From Larkinella knui (GTDB lineage: Bacteria > Bacteroidota > Bacteroidia > Cytophagales > Spirosomataceae), in the NCBI RefSeq assembly GCF_003858645.1, contig NZ_RQJP01000008.1, positions 1-64,000 on the forward strand: a DNA stretch of 64,000 bases. Direction: 5' to 3'. This document shows positions 46,544-55,358 of this stretch, one piece after another. Under the pieces are notes generated by a model, which saw nothing but the letters and a program-made list of their open reading frames with translations, searched no databases and was not told where the DNA came from. The translations under genes and the position numbers were made by a program. The stretch's first letter is position 1, and each line of letters starts with the position of its first letter.

Positions 46544-46942
46544 TGCGTACCTGACCAAGCGGTTTTCCAGTACTCGGGACGCTTAATCATCATGCAAAAA
46601 ACACAAATTCATATAAGATAAACCATAGAGTTTATTTGGGAAAAGATGGATAATTTAATGGAAGCAGAAAGCAGCAATCGCAGCCCGATGGAAGCCGGCC
46701 ATGCACCCCGATGGAACGGAAAAAACGACGAGTGGAAAAACGGGTCGAGACGTTATACATTGGCAAGAATAAGTAAGAGAAAAGCAACAATGTGGAGCGG
46801 GTGAGTAGTTTGTATGCATTTGATTTAGTCATTTACAGGAAGTTCACTTTTATTTGCTAATCCATTAAGTCAATAGAAATTAAATAGTAAACCCGGAATT
46901 TGACTTACTGGCACTCTATATCCATTTATAACCCTGTTACTT
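46544..46942. other. Divergent control region of the GH2 and SusC-3 genes
   Basis: About 400 bp. On the GH2 side lies the shared promoter module (46595-46661). On the SusC-3 side lies TTATTTGCTAA (46850-46860), identical to 37840-37850 in the SusC-2 leader, followed by AATTAAATAGTAAACC and GGAATTTG. A 66-codon frame at 46632-46832 (-) looks spurious. Confidence 0.55.
46595..46661 (-). promoter_or_regulatory. Shared promoter module, copy upstream of GH2
   Basis: Minus strand: CCATTAAATTATCCAT (46661-46646), CTTTTCCCAAATAAA, CTCTATGGTTTATC (from 46630) and TTTTTTG with its final TTTG at 46598-46595. The first block, the CTCTAT block and the TTTG sit at exactly the same distances as in the two other copies. 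The -7 box is poorer than in the cassette A copy. Confidence 0.55.
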
Positions 46943-49900
46943 ATGAAACGACGTGTATTCCCCAGGCAGTTCTGGTTTTTGGTAGCCTGGCTACTGCCGC
47001 TACTGGTTCAGGCCCAAACCCGCACCCTCTCGGGCGTCATCCGGGACGAAAAAGGCGATGTTATTCCGGGCGCTTCGGTTGTTGCCAAAAGCAATCAGAC
47101 CAGTTTGACCGCGGGCGCGCTGAGTGATGCCGATGGCGTGTTCAAAATCAACAACTTAATTTTTGGCGAGTCGTATAACCTGGTCATTTCCTTTATCGGC
47201 TACGAAACCCAGCGATTGGCGGATGTCAGGCCCGGCACGACCACGCCACTCCTCATCCGGCTCAAAGAATCGGCCTCTGTTCTGGAACAGGTCGTCGTTA
47301 TCGGCTACGGCAGCCAGCGGAGACGCGAAATTACCGGCGCCATTGCCTCCGTGCGAGCCGCCGAACTGAAAGACCAGCCCGTTGCCAACCTCGAACAGGC
47401 CATTGCCGGGAAACTGGCGGGCGTGCAGGTGTTGCAAAATTCCGGTGCGCCCGGCGGCAGCATGAGCATCCGGATTCGGGGACTCAATTCCATTTCCGCG
47501 GGCACCGATCCGTTGTACGTGATCGACGGTTTTCCGATCTCCAACGACCTGAAAAACCTCCAGGGCAGCACGGATCTGATCAATATTTCCGGGATCTCGT
47601 CTTTCCAGAAATCGCCGAACCCGATGAGCACGCTCAACCCCGACGACATCGAGTCGATCGAGGTTTTGAAAGATGCGTCTTCGGCGTCGATTTACGGCTC
47701 CCGAGCCTCCAACGGTGTTATTCTGGTGACTACCAAACGGGGCAAAAAGGACGGAAAACCGTCGTTCAGTTACAGTTCGTACGGCGGGGTGCAGCAGGCG
47801 AGTCACCAGATCAAACTGATGGATGCCTACCAGTGGTCGCAACTCGTTCTGGATGGCAAAAACAACGCCTATCTGGATGCGTTTCCCAAAGCCAGCATCA
47901 ACGATGACAATGCCGTCCGGAACAACAGTACGTACCAGATTCCGCCAGAAATCCTCCCCTATTTGTCTAAAACACCCGGTTTGACCAACACCAACTGGCA
48001 GGACGCCATTTTTCGGAACGCGGCCATCCAGAACCACACGCTGTCGGCGACGGGCGGCAGTGACAAAGTTCAGTATTACATTTCGGGTAATTATTTTGAT
48101 CAGAAGGGCATTGTCATCGCGTCCGGTTATCAACGCTACGGCGTCCGCACCAACCTGACGGCCAATTTGACGCCCAAACTAAAAGTGGGCCTGGGTTTCA
48201 ACCCGACGGTCGATCATTACGACCTGGTGAACACCGAAGGGCCGTTTATCTACGACGGCATTATCGACAATGCGCTGAAAGCCGCGCCCATTTTCCCGGT
48301 GTATAATCCCGACGGATCGGTTGCCATCAACAAGCAAAATGCCATTGCCTACGGTTTTTCCGGTGGTGAAAACCCGGTTGCGCTGGCTACGCAGATCAAG
48401 GACAAACTCAACCACGTGCGGCTGCTGGGGAATATTTTCGGAGAATACGAAATTAGCAACGGGCTGACGCTCAAGACCTATTTCGGAACGGATCTCAATT
48501 ATTTCGGCCGAAATTACTACCGCCCGTCCACGCTCGGCGCCTACCGCCCGATTCAGCAAAACGCCCCCACCATTCCCAAAGGCTCGGCGCAGAACGCCAG
48601 CGCCCGGAACTGGCTGTGGGAGAATACGCTGACGTATAATTTCACCCTCAACGACGCTCACAAATTCAACCTTCTGCTGGGGTATACCTCCCAGAAAAAC
48701 CGGACGGACGCCAGCCAGGTCGACGGCACGGGTTTTCCCAACGATGCGGTTCAGACGATCAATGCCGCGACCATCACCAGCGGAACCTCTTCGGCGTCCG
48801 AATGGTCGCTGCTGTCGTATGTCGGGCGTATCAACTACAATTTTTCGGACCGGTATTTTCTGTCGGCCAGCCTGCGCCGGGATGGGTCGTCGCGGTTTGG
48901 GGCTAACAACAAATGGGGCTATTTTCCGTCGGTTTCGGGGGCCTGGCTGATCAGCGGGGAGAAATTCTTCAACGTTCCGGTCATTACCGAGCTGAAACTG
49001 CGGGCCAGCTACGGGTTGACGGGCAATTTCCAGATTGCCAACTACGGCTCGCTCGACCTGCTGAGCGCCAATAATTACGTGCTGGGTGCCGGTACGGGAA
49101 CCACCAACAACGGCGTTGGCTTGTCGCAGCCCGCCAATCCGGATCTGACCTGGGAAAAAACCTCCCAATTCAACGCCGGACTCGATTTAGGGCTGTTCCG
49201 GGGCCGAATTTACCTGTCGGCGGATTTCTACAAAAGCGTCACCAAAGACCTGCTGCTGTCGGTCAACGTACCACTGAGTTCCGGTTTTGCAACGGCTTTG
49301 CGCAATGTGGGCAGCGTTCAGAATACCGGTATTGAACTGGGTCTGACCACCCACAACCTGGAAGGTGCGTTGAAGTGGAACACGAATTTCAACATTTCGG
49401 CCAACCGCAACAAAGTTCTGCAACTCGGCCCGAACGGGGCACCGATCATCTCCGACGGCGGGGTGGCGAGTATTTTCATTACGCAAATCGGCTCACCGAT
49501 CGGCAATTATTACGGCTACGTCAACGGCGGGGTATTTAAAAGTCAGGCCGAAATCGACGCCTATCCGCACTACGCGACGGCCAAACCGGGTGACCGGAAG
49601 TTCATCGACGTGAACGGCGACGGCAAAATCGACGCCAACGACCGGACCATCATCGGCAGTTATTTTCCCAAATTTATCTGGGGCCTGACCAACGACTTCC
49701 GCTACAAAGGCTTCGATCTGTCGGTATCGCTGCAAGCCGTTCAGGGCAGCAAAATCCTGAACCTGCAACGGCGGTATATCTACAACCTGGAAGGCAACGC
49801 CAACCAGATGGTCGAAGCGCAGAACTACTGGAAATCGCCGACCGATCCGGGCGACGGCAACACGACGCGGGCCAACCGGGTGACCAACGCCAACAGCGGC

Positions 49901-50170
49901 CAGATCAGTTCGTTCCACGTTGAAGACGGCTCGTACGTCCGGCTGCGGAATGTAACGCTGGGCTACAACCTCAACCGGAAATGGTTCGCCAACAAGATCA
50001 GCACGGCGCGGCTTTATTTCACCGCCCAGAATCTGCACACCTGGACCAAATACACCGGTTACAATCCGGAAGTGAACGCCCGCCCGGAAAGTCCGCTGTC
50101 GCAGGGCGAAGATTACGGAACCTACCCGCTGTCGCGAACCTATACGCTGGGCCTGAATCTATCATTCTAA
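46943..50170 (+). CDS. SusC/RagA-type TonB-dependent outer-membrane transporter (locus 3)
   Basis: 1075 aa. Signal peptide ending LVQAQ (residue 25), regulatory-like domain at about 28-108 (LSGVIRDEKGDVIPGASVVA, VISFIGYETQ), plug start EQVVVIGYGSQRRREITGAI (115-134), the SIYGSRASNGVILVTTKRG motif and a barrel ending TLGLNLSF. It imports oligosaccharides with SusD-3. It is divergent from the GH2/DUF5107 pair, which probably process the same substrate. The neighbouring AraC regulator and MFS porter complete a compact sugar locus lacking an endo-acting depolymerase. Confidence 0.96.
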   Translation: MKRRVFPRQFWFLVAWLLPLLVQAQTRTLSGVIRDEKGDVIPGASVVAKSNQTSLTAGALSDADGVFKINNLIFGESYNLVISFIGYETQRLADVRPGTTTPLLIRLKESASVLEQVVVIGYGSQRRREITGAIASVRAAELKDQPVANLEQAIAGKLAGVQVLQNSGAPGGSMSIRIRGLNSISAGTDPLYVIDGFPISNDLKNLQGSTDLINISGISSFQKSPNPMSTLNPDDIESIEVLKDASSASIYGSRASNGVILVTTKRGKKDGKPSFSYSSYGGVQQASHQIKLMDAYQWSQLVLDGKNNAYLDAFPKASINDDNAVRNNSTYQIPPEILPYLSKTPGLTNTNWQDAIFRNAAIQNHTLSATGGSDKVQYYISGNYFDQKGIVIASGYQRYGVRTNLTANLTPKLKVGLGFNPTVDHYDLVNTEGPFIYDGIIDNALKAAPIFPVYNPDGSVAINKQNAIAYGFSGGENPVALATQIKDKLNHVRLLGNIFGEYEISNGLTLKTYFGTDLNYFGRNYYRPSTLGAYRPIQQNAPTIPKGSAQNASARNWLWENTLTYNFTLNDAHKFNLLLGYTSQKNRTDASQVDGTGFPNDAVQTINAATITSGTSSASEWSLLSYVGRINYNFSDRYFLSASLRRDGSSRFGANNKWGYFPSVSGAWLISGEKFFNVPVITELKLRASYGLTGNFQIANYGSLDLLSANNYVLGAGTGTTNNGVGLSQPANPDLTWEKTSQFNAGLDLGLFRGRIYLSADFYKSVTKDLLLSVNVPLSSGFATALRNVGSVQNTGIELGLTTHNLEGALKWNTNFNISANRNKVLQLGPNGAPIISDGGVASIFITQIGSPIGNYYGYVNGGVFKSQAEIDAYPHYATAKPGDRKFIDVNGDGKIDANDRTIIGSYFPKFIWGLTNDFRYKGFDLSVSLQAVQGSKILNLQRRYIYNLEGNANQMVEAQNYWKSPTDPGDGNTTRANRVTNANSGQISSFHVEDGSYVRLRNVTLGYNLNRKWFANKISTARLYFTAQNLHTWTKYTGYNPEVNARPESPLSQGEDYGTYPLSRTYTLGLNLSF

Positions 50171-50181
50171 CGAAACCGATC

Positions 50182-51663
50182 ATGAACTATACCCAACTCA
50201 TTCGCCTGCTATTGCTGATCGGAACCGCCGGAATGCTGGGTTCCTGCAAAGACGATTTCATTAACCTGGCGTCCATTTCCAACCAGACCAGCGCCACTTT
50301 TTTCAAGTCGGCCTCTGATTTTCAGCAAGGTGTCAATGCCATTTACGACGGTTTGCAAAGCCAGCAGACGTACGGAAAAGCCTATTATTACCTGATGGAA
50401 GTTCGCAGCGACAACACCGATATTGGCGACCGGGGCGCGAATGCCGGGGTGGCTTCGCAGGTGGATCTGTTTACGGAAATTACGAGCAATCCGTTTGTGC
50501 TCGATGCCTACGCCGGTTCCTACGTCATCATTGCCCGCGCCAATGCGGTGCTGGATCGGATTGACGGGGCCACCATCGACGAAACGGCGAAGAAACAATT
50601 TAAAGGCGAAGCCCTGTTTCTGAGATCGCTGGCCTATTTCAACCTCGTGCGGTTATACGGAAAAGTGCCGCTGGTGATCAAAACGGAAACGCCCAACGAA
50701 ACGCTGAATGACAAACGGAATGAGGTAACCGAGATTTACACCCAAATTGAAACCGACCTCAAAACGGCGGCTGGTTTATTGCCGGCTTCTTACACGGCAG
50801 CCACGGATCTGGGCCGGGCCACCAGCGGGAGTGCCAATGCGTTGCTGGGGAAGGTGTATGTGACGGAGAAAAAATGGGCCGATGCCGTAACGGTATTGAA
50901 AACCGTGCTGCCCACGTATTCGCTGCTTCCTAATTATGCCGATTTGTTCAAAGCCGAAAATCCAATTACGGCGGAAACGATTTTTGCCGTTCGCTTCCGG
51001 AAAGGCCAAAGCCCGTCGGAAGGAAACCTGTATTTCAACGACATGATGCCGCTCATTTTTGTGAATGGCACATCCTATTCCGGAGCGGGCAATAACCGCC
51101 CGACCGCCAGCATCGCGAAGGCCTACGAACCGGGTGACAAGCGGTTTGCGGCCTCGATGGACACGCTGTATAACCGGACGGCCACGACCGTTGTCAAGGG
51201 GAATTACGTCAAAAAATACTTCGATCTGCCCGCAACCACCGGCGATGAAGGCAACAGCTTCCCGGTTTTGCGGTATGCCGATGTGCTGCTGCTACTGGCC
51301 GAAGCACTCAACGAGCAGAGTTATTCGGCCGCAACGGCGGAGGGCAGTGCGCTTGGCTATTTAAATAAAGTCCGGATTCGGGCCGGATTGACGGCCAAAA
51401 CCGCTGCGGATTTACCGGATCAGGGTGCGGTGCGGGATGCGATTTTCAAGGAACGGCGCGTGGAACTGGCGTTTGAAAACGACCGCTGGTTCGATCTGGT
51501 CCGGAATCCAAAGGCGTTGTCGATCCTGCAAACGCATCTGGCGACTGAATACGGGTTAACGACGCCGGTTCTGACCGCCAATCGGCTGCTCTACCCAATT
51601 CCCCAGCGCGAAATCGACGTCCACAACGATCTGACGGCTTTTCCGCAAAATCCCGGTTACTAA
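50182..51663 (+). CDS. SusD/RagB-type lipoprotein (locus 3)
   Basis: 493 aa from the ATG at 50182, 11 bp after the SusC-3 stop. The frame is open upstream into SusC, but only this start yields a signal (MNYTQLIRLLLLIGTAGMLGSC, Cys22, stated here in words as an 11-residue hydrophobic core plus lipobox LGSC). Family features: FKSASDFQQGVNAIYDGL, KGEALFLRSLAYFNLVRLYG, RYADVLLLLAEALNE, YLNKVRIRAGL and a C-terminus with RRVELAFENDRWFDLVRNPK, YPIPQREIDVHNDL and QNPGY. Followed by a perfect terminator. Confidence 0.95.
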   Translation: MNYTQLIRLLLLIGTAGMLGSCKDDFINLASISNQTSATFFKSASDFQQGVNAIYDGLQSQQTYGKAYYYLMEVRSDNTDIGDRGANAGVASQVDLFTEITSNPFVLDAYAGSYVIIARANAVLDRIDGATIDETAKKQFKGEALFLRSLAYFNLVRLYGKVPLVIKTETPNETLNDKRNEVTEIYTQIETDLKTAAGLLPASYTAATDLGRATSGSANALLGKVYVTEKKWADAVTVLKTVLPTYSLLPNYADLFKAENPITAETIFAVRFRKGQSPSEGNLYFNDMMPLIFVNGTSYSGAGNNRPTASIAKAYEPGDKRFAASMDTLYNRTATTVVKGNYVKKYFDLPATTGDEGNSFPVLRYADVLLLLAEALNEQSYSAATAEGSALGYLNKVRIRAGLTAKTAADLPDQGAVRDAIFKERRVELAFENDRWFDLVRNPKALSILQTHLATEYGLTTPVLTANRLLYPIPQREIDVHNDLTAFPQNPGY

Positions 51664-52020
51664 ACAGTCCGAACTCTATTTTCCGAAAAACCGCTTTTGG
51701 TAACTGAACAGGCCGGGCACGAACGTAGAAGACCGTTCGTGCCCGGCCTGACTGTTTCCGGAAATCGACCGAACCGTGTTTCAGATTCTTCGCGATCTCG
51801 GGCGTTGGACAGGCCCGGCGTTTGTGCTTTTATCCGGGCCACGGAATCACAACTCTTCACCGAACTGAACGGCCCAAAGTCAGCCGTTTTTTCGGTGAAC
51901 GAAGGCTTAAAAACGTGCACTGCCAACGCCGGGAATGGGTGGAAAATATTATCCGCCCTCCATTGCTAACAAAAAGGTTAGTACGGGAGTTGTAGCACCG
52001 AAAATCAGCCTCTTGATAAT
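51664..52020. other. Intergenic region between SusD-3 and the PAS kinase gene
   Basis: About 355 bp. It contains the strong terminator at 51709-51750 and, near the kinase gene, a CTAAC/GTTAG inverted repeat (51966-51981). Short open frames here look spurious. Confidence 0.55.
51709..51750 (+). terminator. 17-bp perfect hairpin ending the SusC-3/SusD-3 operon
   Basis: CAGGCCGGGCACGAACG pairs perfectly with CGTTCGTGCCCGGCCTG around the loop TAGAAGAC, starting 46 bp after the SusD stop. There is no long T-run, but the stem is very stable. Confidence 0.8.
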
Positions 52021-53586
52021 ATGATCGTTTCTTATACGAGTTACGGTGAAACTTCCCCTCTTTTTTATCAGATCGTTGCGAATAGCCAGACGGGTGTTAT
52101 CGTATTTGAAGCCATTCGGGATGATGCCGGCGAATTTCTCGACTTCCGGTTTGTCTTTATCAATCGGGTGGGGGCCGCCATTCTGGGGAAAACTCCGGAG
52201 CAACTCACCGGTCATCCTTACCTGGCTCATTTTGTTGAGGCTGAAAGCATCAGTTACTGGAACGTATACCGTCAGGTGCTGGAAACCGGTCAGGATCTTC
52301 ACTTACCCGAAATAGCGTGTTATACCGATGGCATCAACGCCTGGTTCGATCTGCGGGTCAGCAAATATGGCAATGCGCTCGTTTTAACCTACAACGACAT
52401 TACCGCATTCAAACGGAGCCAGCTCACCTTCGAGGCCCAGGCCCTGCAGTTGCGAACCACCCTGGATGCTTCCATCAGCAGTATTTTTTACATGACGGCC
52501 ATCCGAAACGAGCAAGGCCAAATCGTTGATTTTCTGATGGTAATGTCCAATCAGGCAGTGATGCAGAGTACGAAACGAACACCCGATCAGGTGGAAGGCC
52601 AGCCGCTGTTGAAAGTCTTTCCGGGAAATGTTGAAAACGGCTTTTTTGCCCTCTACGTCCGCGTTACGGAAACCGGTCAACCGGAGCGCAGCACCCGGTA
52701 TTACCGGGATGATGTGGGTCTCGAAGGCTGGTTTGAAGTGTCGGCAGTCAAGCAGGGCGATGGGGTCGTGGTTACGTTTATGAACATTACCGAACAGAAG
52801 AAAATTGAAAGTGAACTGCAGCAGAAGAATGAAGCACTGGAGCGTTCCAATCAAAGCCTGCAATCGTTTGCCTACATTGCCAGCCACGATTTACAGGAAC
52901 CCTTGCGGAAACTACAGGCTTTCAGTGATATCTTGACCAATGACTACCAAACGGATTTAAAACCGGAAGCGCTCGATATCCTTCAGCGCATGAAGATCGC
53001 TACCCGGCGCATGGCAACCCTCGTCCACGACCTGCTGGCTTTTTCGCGTATCACGACGCAACCGCGGCAGGAAAAATCGGTTTCGCTTTCCAACGTAATC
53101 AGCGGGGTGATCGGAGATCTGGATCTGATCATTCAGGAAACCAGCGCGACTATTGATGTCGAAACCCTGCCCGTGATTACCGGCGACGAACTGGAATTAG
53201 GGCAATTGTTTCAAAATCTGCTCAGCAATGCGCTTAAATTCCGTCGCCCGACCATTCCGCCCGTTATTGCAATTACCTGTCTGGTAATCGAAGCCCATGA
53301 ATTACCCGAATCGGTAAAAACGAAACTCCGGAAGACCCGGTATTGTCAAATCAGTGTGTCCGATAACGGGATTGGTTTCGAGCCTAAAAACGCCGATCGC
53401 ATCTTCGAAATGTTTCAGCGATTGCACCCCCGCAGTAAGTTTGAAGGCACGGGCATTGGCCTGGCAATTTGCCAAAAAGTAGCCGAGAATCACGGCGGAG
53501 CCATCATCGCCACGAGCGAGCCCGATCAGGGGGCCAGTTTCCACGTCTATTTGCCGCTCAATCCGGTCGCTTTGGCCGAATTTTAA
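52021..53586 (+). CDS. PAS-domain sensor histidine kinase
   Basis: 521 aa, no membrane helix, so cytoplasmic. Two PAS domains lie at about 10-120 and 140-255 (FINRVGAAILGKTPEQLTG; VMSNQAVMQSTKRTPDQVEG). A coiled coil follows (EQKKIESELQQKNEALERSN), then HisKA with His289 in IASHDLQEPLRKL, an N-box (LFQNLLSNALKF), DNGIGFEP and GTGIGLAICQKV. All catalytic boxes are present; there is no receiver domain. No response regulator gene lies next to it, so it is an orphan kinase or signals to a distant partner. Its own terminator is at 53706-53734. The ligand is unknown; lack of a redox or haem motif argues against a simple oxygen sensor. Confidence 0.93.
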   Translation: MIVSYTSYGETSPLFYQIVANSQTGVIVFEAIRDDAGEFLDFRFVFINRVGAAILGKTPEQLTGHPYLAHFVEAESISYWNVYRQVLETGQDLHLPEIACYTDGINAWFDLRVSKYGNALVLTYNDITAFKRSQLTFEAQALQLRTTLDASISSIFYMTAIRNEQGQIVDFLMVMSNQAVMQSTKRTPDQVEGQPLLKVFPGNVENGFFALYVRVTETGQPERSTRYYRDDVGLEGWFEVSAVKQGDGVVVTFMNITEQKKIESELQQKNEALERSNQSLQSFAYIASHDLQEPLRKLQAFSDILTNDYQTDLKPEALDILQRMKIATRRMATLVHDLLAFSRITTQPRQEKSVSLSNVISGVIGDLDLIIQETSATIDVETLPVITGDELELGQLFQNLLSNALKFRRPTIPPVIAITCLVIEAHELPESVKTKLRKTRYCQISVSDNGIGFEPKNADRIFEMFQRLHPRSKFEGTGIGLAICQKVAENHGGAIIATSEPDQGASFHVYLPLNPVALAEF

Positions 53587-53705
53587 CCCGGGTCAGTAGG
53601 AATTAATTCACCGCAGCTTTTAGCGTTGCGAACCCAGCCCGTCGAAGGATGGGGACGCGCCGGATACCCAAGCCATTCGGTTCTACTTACCATCTCTATT
53701 CGAAC

Positions 53706-53734
53706 AGCCCGGACCTCAATTCGGGCTTTTTTTT
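53706..53734 (+). terminator. Intrinsic terminator of the PAS kinase gene
   Basis: AGCCCG, a 10-nt loop, CGGGCT and then a run of eight Ts. A classic rho-independent terminator, 120 bp after the stop codon. Confidence 0.85.
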
Positions 53735-53837
53735 AGTAAACCCTTCCTGAAGCGTGGGTATTCCATCGCAAATGGCCTACTGCACAGGGCCCTGATCGCA
53801 ACAGACACTGTGGCCTTAGCAGACTTGTTTTTGATGA

Positions 53838-54134
53838 TTATTCCGCATAGGGCGTATAATCGATCTCCAGAAATTCGGCTACGTTAGTCTTCCAGACTTG
53901 CCGGACGAACTGAACGTGGTCGGGATGGTTCGTATACTGATCGTACCGTTCCTGACTGGCAAACTCCATCGACAAGCCAAAGTCATACGGATTTTTCGGG
54001 CTGATTTGTTTCAAACATTCGAAATTCTGTACGCCGGGAATGGCGGCCAGTTTCCGGGCTTCGTCCAGAAAGTTTTGTTCTGCCTCCGAACCGGCGGGAT
54101 GATTGAGTTTGAAGGCAACGGTATGACGAATCAT
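53838..54134 (-). CDS. Dabb-family (stress-responsive A/B barrel) protein
   Basis: 98 aa from the ATG at 54134 (MIRHTVAFKL); an in-frame ATG at 54161 would add nine residues. Single Dabb domain: IRHTVAFKL at the first strand, NFECLKQISPKNPYDFGLSM, YDQYTNHPDHVQFV and a final AEFLEIDY. These small ferredoxin-like dimers are found in plant stress proteins and in bacteria, often beside sugar isomerase/epimerase genes as here (79 bp downstream of one). Catalytic role undetermined. Confidence 0.9.
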   Translation of the reverse strand: MIRHTVAFKLNHPAGSEAEQNFLDEARKLAAIPGVQNFECLKQISPKNPYDFGLSMEFASQERYDQYTNHPDHVQFVRQVWKTNVAEFLEIDYTPYAE

Positions 54135-54212
54135 GGAACGGTTTTGGTTGGTACCTTTCATTGGGTCGCGGTTTTTCGGTCGCCAGGCAACCGAAAAACC
54201 GCAGACTGCTTC

Positions 54213-55082
54213 TTAACCCCAGTTTGCTTTCTGGATATTGTCGATGCTGATCTTGATGCTTTCCAGCGGTGGGCGCTTGCAAACGTCCTGTTCGACAAAA
54301 TAATGCTTCATCCCGGCTTCGCCGGCTTTTGCAAAAATGGCCGCAAAGTCAATGGAACCCGTGCCCACTTCGGCAAATTCCTGCTCCGGCGTTTTGGCCA
54401 TGTCCTTCACGTGCCAGAGCGGAAAACGACCGGGATACTTGGCGAAATAATCCGTCGGCTTCTGCCCGGTTTTGGAAATCCAGTACAAATCCATTTCCAT
54501 CTGCACCGTCGTATTTTTCAGAATCAGCTCATACGGCATCTGACCGTCTACGCGTTCGTTAAATTCGAAATCGTGGTTGTGATAGCCCAGCGTGAGTCCG
54601 GCTTTTTTCGCCGTTTCCTGGCCTTTTCCCAGCAGATCGATCAGTTGTTTGTAATCATCCGATTTGCGCTCGTCGGGGGCCAGATACGCAATGATGAGGT
54701 ATTCCTGACCAACAGCCTTGGCATCATCCACCACCTGCTGCCAGTTTTTAGTCAGGCCGTCCATCGGGCCCATTTGGGTTGAACGGGCGGTCAGCGTGTG
54801 TCCACTGGGGGCCGACAACCCATTATCTTTCAGTATTTTAAGGTATTCGGCTGGCGTTTTTCCAAAGAATTTTCCACCACCGTACCCAAAATTTTCCACT
54901 TCTTTATATCCCAACTTGGCCACCTGCTCCAGGATGGTTTCAATGCCCTGTTTCTGAATGTCGTCCCGGAGCGTATACAATTGCAAGCCAACGTTTTTCG
55001 CTTTGGCCGCGCAAGCGTTTAAGCCCAGCACCGACAAGGCGCTAAGTCCTAATGAGGTTCCAAGAAAATTTCTGCGATTCAT
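54213..55082 (-). CDS. Sugar phosphate isomerase/epimerase-like TIM barrel protein, Tat-exported
   Basis: 289 aa from the ATG at 55082, which gives MNRRNFLGTSLGLSALSVLG, a Tat signal (NRRNFL); a longer in-frame start has no such signal. The AP endonuclease 2/xylose isomerase-like fold is recognised from VGLQLYTLRDDI, LGYKEVENFGYGGGKF, LGYHNHDFEF, EMDLYWISKTGQ and WHVKDMAK plus GTGSIDF, with His, Asp and Glu placed as metal ligands. The family isomerises or epimerises sugars or inositol derivatives. Periplasmic export is common for the Bacteroidetes members. Likely co-transcribed with the Dabb gene. Confidence 0.9.
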   Translation of the reverse strand: MNRRNFLGTSLGLSALSVLGLNACAAKAKNVGLQLYTLRDDIQKQGIETILEQVAKLGYKEVENFGYGGGKFFGKTPAEYLKILKDNGLSAPSGHTLTARSTQMGPMDGLTKNWQQVVDDAKAVGQEYLIIAYLAPDERKSDDYKQLIDLLGKGQETAKKAGLTLGYHNHDFEFNERVDGQMPYELILKNTTVQMEMDLYWISKTGQKPTDYFAKYPGRFPLWHVKDMAKTPEQEFAEVGTGSIDFAAIFAKAGEAGMKHYFVEQDVCKRPPLESIKISIDNIQKANWG

Positions 55083-55255
55083 GGTGATTCTGGTAAAATA
55101 TACAATTGAGTGAAACGGATTGGCCGGCTGGTCGAACAATCGGACCTCCTTTTAATATGTATTTTCGACACAATGATACCGTGTTTTGGCTTTGTGTCTA
55201 TCTAAACTCTATAAATAATTTAATTTTTTCAACAGGGAATCCAGAAGCATAGAAA

Positions 55256-55341
55256 TAGGAACGCGGATTCAACGGATTGGACTGATCAAAACGGCTATTA
55301 ATCCGTGTAAATCCGTTCCATCCGTTAAATCCGCGTTCCTA
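55256..55341 (-). terminator. Large extragenic hairpin with ATCCG sub-repeats after cassette B
   Basis: TAGGAACGCGGATT pairs perfectly with AATCCGCGTTCCTA; between them ATCCG occurs three times, in ATCCGTGTAAATCCGTTCC and CATCCGTTA, with CGGATT on the left side. It lies 18 bp after the DUF1501 stop, in the same position as the hairpin after cassette A but with unrelated sequence. It may be a dispersed repeat used as terminator. Confidence 0.6.
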
Positions 55342-55358
55342 TATTATATTCTTATTCG

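Noticed and set aside
46632-46832. 66-codon minus-strand frame in the GH2/SusC-3 gap
   Set aside because: It overlaps the promoter module and has no recognisable features.
49981-50181. Upstream extension of SusD-3 inside SusC-3
   Set aside because: The extension is a shadow frame of SusC codons. Only the ATG at 50182 yields a signal peptide and lipobox.
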